NCBI RefSeq assembly: GCF_037975245.1 | Contig: NC_092562.1 | Coordinates: forward strand, 31,934,554-31,998,553 | Source: Apostichopus japonicus | Taxonomy: Eukaryota; Echinodermata; Holothuroidea; Aspidochirotida; Stichopodidae | DNA length: 64,000 nucleotides | Direction: 5' to 3' | Shown here: piece by piece, positions 57,201 to 64,000 of the stretch | How the letters are laid out: the number at the start of each line of letters is the position of its first letter | Position numbering within the stretch: position 1 is the first letter of the stretch | Translations under genes and position numbers: made by a program | Notes under the pieces: model-generated | The model's database searches: none | What the model was told of the DNA's origin: nothing | The model's input: the letters and a program-made list of their open reading frames with translations, nothing else

Positions 57201-60200
57201 TTCCAACAGTGTTTTAATATTATTCCTAGACACTAAATTAGGCATTATTCTCTAAACATTCCATTGTACGATAGAAAGGGTTCTTATTTCTACCATAGAC
57301 ATCGGTTTTAAGGGTTTCTATTTTCATCTTCTAACTTTGCAGCTCCAAGTGTCCAGCAGAGAAACGGATTGCTTTGGTATCTGAACTTTGTGAACTTATT
57401 AAAAGTCAAGTGCCAGATGTAAGTAGAAACAGATTCTGACTAATGAGTAGGAAAACCATTAGGGTCAAGGGTCAATCTTGGGTAATGTATTTTGAAGCTA
57501 GAATCCTAATATGTTGCCTTTGCTAACATTAGAAGAGGTACAGTAAGAACAATCGTAGCTACCCCATGACCCACATCAGCCAGCTACCCCTCCCCCCCTC
57601 CCCCGGCCTGATCTCCATGAGGGTCAGCTAGTAATTATTGAGCACAAGTTTTGAAAATACAAACTCATGTGTGATTTTGCATTCTCTGTTCATAAAATTA
57701 GTATCTTTCTTTTAGCCTTTTATTACATTCATGAATATTTGTTATTGCCTTCTTTTTAGCTTGTATTTGCCCACGACACAGTGCGTGTGATACAGTGCTG
57801 CATACAGTATGGAACAGAAGAACAACGGAAGGCCATATTTGAAGAAATCAGAAGTATAGTTCATTAATATTGCAAGAAATATATAGCTTTTACATTTTTA
57901 CCTCTTGAGTTAAATGGAAAAGAGTGGAAAAGCAAAAGATCTCTTTTCCAACATTTATATATATTTTCTCTATCAGTGTTCCATCGTTTATAATTTCTCA
58001 GTTATTTGTTACATCGTTTATAATTTCTCAGTCTCAGTGTTCCATCATTTTTTAATTTCTCAGTTATTTGTGACTAGTTAGGAGACCACACATATATACA
58101 TATTGAAACCACAGCACATGGCTCTGTTCCCTGTGATATCAATCATTCCTGTTTGATTACAGTATGTACAACGTTCTATTATATTTAATGCTTTCATTTC
58201 GTTGCTGCAGATAAAGTCGTGAAGATGTGCAAATCTAAGTTTGGGAAGCATTCAGTTATCTGTTTCCTGTGTTATTTGTCATTCCTGTTTGATTATTATG
58301 TACAACGTTCTATTATATTTAATGCTTTCATTTCGTTGCTGCAGATAAAGTCGTGAAGATGTGCAAATCTAAGTTTGGGAAGCATTCCGTTATCAAGATG
58401 TTGCGGTACGGAACTAAAGAGCAAAAACACCACATCATTGCCAGTTTTTACGGAAAGGTAAGAAAATATATTCAGTGCTAAATCTCTTTGGTATAAAATA
58501 ATAAATTTCTAGTCTGAATCGATCACGATGGAGCTGACCAATTGGTGAATGGATTTATCTTAAAAACTAAATATAGTTGCAGCAGTTATTACTAATGTAG
58601 ACTAAAGTTTTCCTTACTTTGGTCTATTATTACCATTATTATATATATACTTCTTACATATATATATATTATCTATGATTTGATTTGTTGTTAGGTTTGT
58701 CAGCTGGTGAGGAACAAAGATGCAGCAGAGGTCGTGGAGGAGAGCTATAATAACTTTGCTAATGCACAGCAGAGATCTGCTCTGATGGAAGAATTCTATG
58801 GACCAAGGTTTGCCATATTTAAGGTACGATACTGACCCTAGTGTCCATTTACCTTACCCATCCACCATCACTTATTAATATACCTCACCCACTCACTAAA
58901 GTACCTCACCAACTCTCCCACTAAAGTACCTCAACTGACTTTCCCACTAAAGTACCTCAACCACTCACCTACTCAAGTACCTCACCCACTCACCTACCAA
59001 AGGAACTCATGCACTCACCCACTCAAGTACCTCAATCACTCACCCACTAAAGTACCCCACCCACTAAAGTACCCCACCCACTCATCTATTAAAGTATTTC
59101 ACCCACTCATGCACTAAAGTATCCCACCCACCCACCTATTAAAGTATTTTGCCCACTCATGCACTCAAGTACCTCACCTACTAAAGTAGCCCACCCACTC
59201 ATCCTCTAAAGCACTTCACCCACTCACTTATAAATATGCCTCACCCACTCACTAAGGTACCTCAGCTGACTTTCCCACTAAAGTACCTAAACCACTCACC
59301 TACTCAAGTACCTCACCCACTCACCTACCAAAGAAACTCACCCACTAAAGTACCTCAACTGACTTTCCCACTAAAGTACCTCAACCACTCACCTACTCAA
59401 GTACCTCACCCACTCACCTACCAAAGAAACTCACCCACTCACGTACCTCAGTCACTCACCCACTTAAGTACTCCACCCACTAAAGTATCCCACCCACCCA
59501 CCTATTAAAGTATTTCACCCACTCATGCACTCAAGTACTTTACCTACTAAAGTAGCCCACCCACTCATCCTCTAAAGCACTTCACCCTCTCACTTATTTA
59601 TATGCAGCACCCACTCACTTAAGTACCTCACTTACTCATCAACTAAGGTACCTCGCCAACTCACCTACTAAAGTACTTCGCTTTGTATCATAGCCAGTGT
59701 TCCACTTCTGGTCCAGCGGGCGGGGTACTCCTTGATCACCAGGGTTATGAGCAGATAGTTTCAAATGAACATTTCGTACAGTTTTCACTTCCGGCATATT
59801 CAAGTATAGGTTGTGGTCAGGGTTTATTGAAGGTGTACAGTCATTGTCTGTAACATTGACTAACTTTCATTTTTAATCTACATCATTATAAATAATAGAA
59901 CATTGCGTAGAAGGTGGCAAATTTTATTTCAGTATATTTCTACAGCGATGGCAATACTCGTTTTAGTAAATAGTGTGCAAATGTTCTTCTACTATGTATC
60001 TGCAGTATCTGCAGTATCTGACTACTGTCAGCCTCATAGAGATGAGAACTGAAGGCACTGAGTTGATTGATTCATTAACAGTTCACAAATATACTTCTGC
60101 AGTATCTGACTACTGACAGCCTCATAGAGATGAGAACTGAAGGCACTGAGTTGATTGATTCATTAACAGTTCACAAATATACTTCTGCAGTATCTGACTA

Positions 60201-63200
60201 CTGACAGCCTCATAGAGATGAGAACTGAAGGCACTGAGTTGATTGATTCATTTACAGTTCACAAATATACTTCTGCAGTATCTGACTACTGTCAGCCTCA
60301 TAGAGATGAGAAATGAAGGCATTGAGTTGATTGATTCATTTACAGTTCACAAATATACTTCTGCAGTATCTGACTACTGACAGCCTCATAGAGATGAGAA
60401 CTGAAGGCACTGAGTTGATTGATTTATTAACAGTTCACAAATATACTTCTGCAGTATCTGACTACTGACAGCCTCATAGAGATGAGAACTAAAGGCACTG
60501 AGTTGATTGATTCATTTACAGTTCACAAATATACTTCTGCAGTATCTGACTACTGACAGCCTCATAGAGATGAGAACTGAAGGCACTGAGTTGATTGATT
60601 CATTTACAGTTCACAAATATACTTCTGCAGTATCTGACTACTGACAGCCTCATAGAGATGAGAACTGAAGGCACTGAGTTGATTGATTCATTTACAGTTC
60701 ACAAATATACTTCTGCAGTATCTGACTACTGTCAGCCTCATAGAGATGAGAACTGAAGGCACTGAGTTGATTGATTCATTTACAGTTCACAAATATACTT
60801 CTGCAGTATCTGACTACTGTCAGCCTCATAGAGATGAGAACTGAAGGCACTGAGTTGATTGATTCATTTACAGTTCACAAATATACTTCTGCAGTATCTG
60901 ACTACTGACAGCCTCATAGAGATGAGAACTGAAGGCACTGAGTTGATTGATTCATTTACAGTTCACAAATATACTTCTGCAGTATCTGACTACTGACAGC
61001 CTCATAGAGATGAGAACTGAAGGCACTGAGTTGATTGATTCATTTACAGTTCACAAATATACTTCTGCAGTATCTGACTACTGACAGCCTCATAGAGATG
61101 AGAACTGAAGGCACTGAGTTGATTGATTCATTTACAGTTCACAAATATACTTCTGCAGTATCTGACTACTGACAGCCTCATAGAGATGAGAACTGAAGGC
61201 ACTGAGTTGATTGATTCATTAACAGTTCACAAATATACTTCTGCAGTATCTGACTACTGACAGCCTCATAGAGATGAGAACTGAAGGCACTGAGTTGATT
61301 GATTCATTTACAGTTCACAAATATACTTCTGCAGTATCTGACTACTGACAGCCTCATAGAGATGAGAACTGAAGGCACTGAGTTGATTGATTCATTTACA
61401 GTTCACAAATATACTTCTGCAGTATCTGACTACTGACAGCCTCATAGAGATGAGAACTAAAGGCACTGAGTTGATTGATTCATTAACAGTTCACAAATAT
61501 ACTTCTGCAGTATCTGACTACTGACAGCCTCATAGAGATGAGAACTGAAGGCACTGAGTTGATTGATTCATTTACAGTTCACACATATACTTCTGCAGTA
61601 TCTGACTGACAGCCTCATAGAGATGAGAACTGAAGGCACTGAGTTGATTGATTCATTTACAGTTCACAAATATACTTCTGCAGTATCTCACTGACAGCCT
61701 CATAGAGATGAGAACTGAAGGCACTGAGTTGATTGATTCATTTACAGTTCACAAATATACTTCTGCAGTATCTGACTACTGTCAGCCTCATAGAGATGAG
61801 AACTGAAGGCACTGAGTTGATTGATTCATTAACAGTTCACAAATATACTTCTGCAGTATCTGACTACTGACAGCCTCATAGAGATGAGAACTGAAGGCAC
61901 TGAGTTGATTGATTCATTTACAGTTCACAAATATACTTCTGCAGTATCTCACTGACAGCCTCATAGAGATGAGAACTGAAGGCACTGAGTTGATTGATTC
62001 ATTTACAGTTCACAAATATACTTCTGCAGTATCTGACTACTGACAGCCTCATAGAGATGAGAACTGAAGGCACTGAGTTGATTGATTCATTAACAGTTCA
62101 CAAATATACTTCTGCAGTATCTGACTACTGACAGTTCGTCAGTGCTTGTATAGTTCAATGTAATTCTGACTACTTAGAATCTTACACAGTTTTGCAATTC
62201 CCAGCATGGATGTGTACACTGTTTCAACTACTATCAAAATGTTATGAAGTCCCAGCACAAACTTATAATGGGCAACCACAAAAAGACCATGTTTCTGTAA
62301 TGAATATAAAGAACATAAAGATTTATATTTTTAAAGGTTCTAAACTGTTATGTCATCAAATATCACAAAGTAATTTTGAATTCTACTGGTTGTTAATGTC
62401 TTATTGCCTTACAGTTAACTACTATTGCATTAATGCCATAGTTTATGTACTGATCAGTATGCTATATGTTCCAGTCTGTCTCTATCTTTCAGTATGCTAT
62501 ATGTTCCAGTCTATCTCTATCTTTTAGTATGCTATATGTTCCAGTCTATCTCTATATTTCAGTATGCTATGTGTTCCAGTCTGTCTCTATCTTTCAGTAT
62601 GCTATATGTTCCAGTCTGTCTCTATCTTTCAGTATGCTATATGTTCCAGTCTGTCTCTGTCTTTCAGTATGCTATATGTTCCAGTCTGTCTCTATCTTTC
62701 AGTATGCTATATGTTCCAGTCTATCTCTATATTTCAGTATGCTATATGTTCCAGTCTGTCTCTATCATTCCGTATGCTATATGTTCCAGTCTATCTCTAT
62801 TTTTCAGTATGCTATATGTTCCAGTCTCTATCTTTCAGTATGCTATATGTTCCAGTCTGTCTCTATCATTCCGTATGCTATATGTTCCAGTCTATCTCTA
62901 TATTTCCGTATGCTATGTGTTCCAGTCTATCTCTATCTTTCAGTATGCTATATTTTCCAGTCTGTCTCTATCTTTCAGTATGCTATATGTTCCAGTCTAT
63001 CTCTATATTTCCGTATGCTATGTGTTCCAGTCTGTCTCTATCTTTCAGTAGCTATATTTTCCAGTCTGTCTCTATCTTTCAGTATGCTTTATGTTCCAGT
63101 CTGTCTCTATCTTCCAGTATGCATATTCCAGGCTATCTCCATCTTTCAGTATGCTATATGTTCCAGTCTATCTCTATCTTTCAGTATGCTATATGTTCCA

Positions 63201-63673
63201 GTCTATCTCTATCTTTCAGTGTGCTATATGTTCCAGTCTATCTCTATATTTCAGTATGCTATATGTTCCAGTCTGTCTCTATATTTCAGTGTGCTATATG
63301 TTCCAGTCTGTCTCTATCTTTCCGTATGCTATATGTTCCAGTCTATCTCTATTTTTCAGTATGCTATATGTTCCAGTCTCTATCTTTCAGTATGCTTTAT
63401 GTTCCAGTCTGTCTCTATCTTTCAGTATGCTTTATGTTCCAGTCTGTCCCTCTGTTTTCCAGGCTTGTCTTTATCATACATTATATTTGCAGTAGAGTCT
63501 CTACATTCCATATTGTCTTTTGTTAATTCAATATTTATTTTGTTCATGTATTTTTTCTCTCTTTACCAGGAGGCTGGAGTTCAGACTTTAGGAGCAATCT
63601 TAGAAAAGAATCCAGAAATGAAGCCGGAGATCATAGAGCATATGTTGAAACTTCTTACACCTCTCATTGACAA
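53952..63673 (+). CDS. PUM3: Pumilio homolog 3 (Puf-A), N-terminal half, seven coding exons
   Basis: A nucleolar PUF-family RNA/DNA-binding protein with a role in ribosome biogenesis (known for human PUM3 and yeast Puf6). Exons: 53952-54234, 55782-55902, 57343-57418, 57760-57853, 58345-58457, 58695-58823, 63570-63673. All phases agree (1,2,0,1,0,0,2). The protein starts with a Lys/Arg-rich nucleolar-type tail, then YKERKGIRRKTKNNYEIAS and AEKRIALVSELCELIKSQV. PUF repeats follow: LVFAHDTVRVIQCCIQYGTE, VVKMCKSKFGKHSVIKML, VCQLVRNKDAAEVVEESYNN and EAGVQTLGAILEKNPEMKPE. About 306 residues are covered, roughly half the family's ~650; the rest lies right of the window. Introns 1, 2, 6 and others are filled by minisatellites. 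Confidence 0.92.
54285..55135 (+). repeat. 40-bp minisatellite in PUM3 intron 1, about 21 copies
   Basis: The unit is ACTGTAATGTCCTGTAGGAC TACACTATACTGTACATAGT. A variant block with CCTGTATTACTATACATAGT dominates the right third. It begins about 50 bp after the first-exon donor. Confidence 0.95.
55782..55902 (+). CDS. PUM3: PUM3 exon 2
   Basis: It encodes DKRPALESMSYKERKGIRRK, then TKNNYEIASNAKKIWEQVR. This is the conserved helix before the PUF repeats, where the human protein has a similar K-x-NYDI...AKxxWE pattern. Acceptor caacag, donor GA|gtaagt (phase 2). Confidence 0.93.
56030..56465 (+). repeat. 20-bp repeat ATATCACATGACACTGCACG, about 21 copies
   Basis: Two main variants (CTGCACCAT/CTGCACGAT and CTCCAGGAT) are interspersed. 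It lies in PUM3 intron 2. Confidence 0.95.
56695..57068 (+). repeat. ~58-bp repeat (TGTAATGTGTAAGCACAGAG TGTACTGTTTTGTGTGTGG), about 6 copies
   Basis: Degenerate units in PUM3 intron 2. Several contain TGTAAGCA, weak donor-like words, but no link to a flanking exon is seen. Confidence 0.85.
57343..57418 (+). CDS. PUM3: PUM3 exon 3
   Basis: It encodes SKCPAEKRIALVSELCELIK, then SQVPD, the family's C-x-x-EKRxxLxxxLxxLI helix. Acceptor tttgcag, donor GAT|gtaagt; 76 nt, phase 2 in, 0 out. Confidence 0.92.
57760..57853 (+). CDS. PUM3: PUM3 exon 4: first PUF repeat
   Basis: It encodes LVFAHDTVRVIQCCIQYGTE, then EQRKAIFEEIR. AHDTxRVIQC is the most recognisable PUM3 motif. Acceptor tttttag, donor AGAA|gtatag (phase 1). 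Confidence 0.95.
58150..58400 (+). repeat. 134-bp tandem duplication of a PUM3 acceptor and exon start
   Basis: The sequence from GATTACAGTATGTACAACGT through the tract TTTCATTTCGTTGCTGCAG, plus the first ~54 nt of exon 5, occurs twice. The acceptor is at 58211 in the first copy and 58345 in the second. The first copy diverges after GTTATC and meets a stop further on, so only the second leads into a full exon. The copies differ by very few bases, so the event is recent. Confidence 0.93.
58345..58457 (+). CDS. PUM3: PUM3 exon 5: PUF repeat
   Basis: It encodes KVVKMCKSKFGKHSVIKMLR, then YGTKEQKHHIIASFYGK. Phase 1 in, 0 out; gctgcag acceptor, AAG|gtaaga donor. An identical exon start lies 134 bp upstream. 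Confidence 0.94.
58695..58823 (+). CDS. PUM3: PUM3 exon 6: PUF repeat
   Basis: It encodes VCQLVRNKDAAEVVEESYNN, then FANAQQRSALMEEFYGPRFA and IFK. The LxRxxxAxxVVExxY and EExYGxxFxxxK features are PUM3-specific. 129 nt, phase 0/0. Confidence 0.95.
58855..59690 (+). repeat. Degenerate ~25-bp CACCCACTCACCTACTAAAG repeat
   Basis: About 33 loosely conserved units (CACTAAAGTACCTCACCCAC). One ~107-bp block (TAAAGTACCTCAACTGACTT...) is repeated at 59245, 59345 and 58915. It begins 30 bp after the donor of exon 6. Confidence 0.9.
59995..62135 (+). repeat. 89-bp satellite-like array, about 24 copies
   Basis: The unit contains ACTTCTGCAGTATCTGACTA, CTGACAGCCTCATAGAGATG, AGAACTGAAGGCACTGAGTT and GATTGATTCATTTACAGTTC. 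Copies are over 95% alike by eye, with a few 4-bp deletions (TCTCACTGACAG). Each unit has CTGCAG (PstI) once. It lies in PUM3 intron 6. Confidence 0.97.
62455..63462 (+). repeat. 35-bp repeat with embedded acceptor-like TCTATCTTTCAG, about 29 copies
   Basis: The unit is CAGTATGCTATATGTTCCAG TCTGTCTCTATCTTT. Each has a pyrimidine tract ending CAG and a second TTCCAG, i.e. 3' splice-site look-alikes. The unit has no stop in any forward frame and 35 is not divisible by three, so all three frames stay open for long distances. One (62466-63677) runs into the true exon at 63570 in its coding frame. Confidence 0.95.
63570..63673 (+). CDS. PUM3: PUM3 exon 7 (last in window)
   Basis: It encodes EAGVQTLGAILEKNPEMKPE, then IIEHMLKLLTPLID plus two bases of Lys, a PUF-repeat helix pair (family pattern ...TL..VLE..PE....I...M...LTP...K). 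Acceptor ctctttaccag, donor AA|gtgagt, phase 2. No further exon was recognised from 63674 to the window end. Confidence 0.92.
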
Positions 63674-64000
63674 GTGAGTCTATGTAGCTTTGATGAGGAT
63701 AAACATGGATGTAATATTAGTTCATGGAATATTGAATCATATCATATCTTACAAAGTACTCTAGTAAGTTACTGGTAACCTGTTTGATTTTGAATTCCAG
63801 TAATGTATTTATTTCAGGGAAGCCTTTACTTCCCAATCTGCCATTCACTGAGACTAGTCATTAGCTATGGGTCATGTCTGTAATAGTGGTAGCATAAATC
63901 ATATAAAAAAATGGAACTGATTAAGTCTGTGATGAAACATTCCTCTCATTTGTTGGTTTGTGTGAATAATTCATAAGGCTGAAATGGCTGAATCAAACTA

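Overview
The window is animal nuclear DNA. It has small phase-matched exons separated by kilobase introns, GT-AG junctions, about 60% A+T, abundant poly-G/poly-C runs, many minisatellites and DNA-transposon relics. Nothing is bacterial or organellar. The gene content (tandem-domain receptor tyrosine phosphatase, secreted phospholipase A2, PUM3) and the texture suggest a marine deuterostome invertebrate, plausibly an echinoderm. That assignment is inference, because no species marker can be read directly.

Three host genes can be assembled by reading exons and checking that intron phases agree. (1) About 1.9-9.5 kb, minus strand: the first two coding exons of a secreted phospholipase A2, with a 7.4-kb intron 1. 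The catalytic His exon would lie beyond the left edge. An opposite-strand, decayed Gypsy/GINGER-type integrase relic and two related short palindromic elements lie in that intron. (2) 12.9-42.7 kb, minus strand: a receptor-type tyrosine phosphatase. It has a signal-peptide exon, candidate ectodomain mini-exons, a Thr/Pro stalk plus transmembrane exon, a complete first phosphatase domain with HCSAGIGRTG, a second domain that has lost its catalytic Arg, and a tail with two copies of VTYANYRKGST (Grb2-type pYxN motifs). (3) 53.95 kb to the right edge, plus strand: the N-terminal half of PUM3 (Puf-A), seven coding exons, continuing out of the window.

Between the phosphatase and PUM3 (42.7-53.9 kb) no host gene was recognised. 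That stretch holds mobile DNA: a 364-bp and a 371-bp hAT-type MITE, each with a perfect 8-bp target duplication; a foldback element at 46.2-46.9 kb; and a 4.3-kb TIR element with TA target sites that encodes a BEN-like domain exon. Two U2-snRNA-headed SINE-like copies lie near the 3' end and in the middle of the phosphatase gene.

The most unusual pattern is in the tandem repeats. At least seven tandem duplications in the phosphatase and PUM3 genes are seeded by splice junctions: the repeated unit contains the end of a real exon and/or its donor or acceptor. One has expanded to about 40 copies of an exon-end-plus-donor unit. This places many decoy splice sites next to the true ones.
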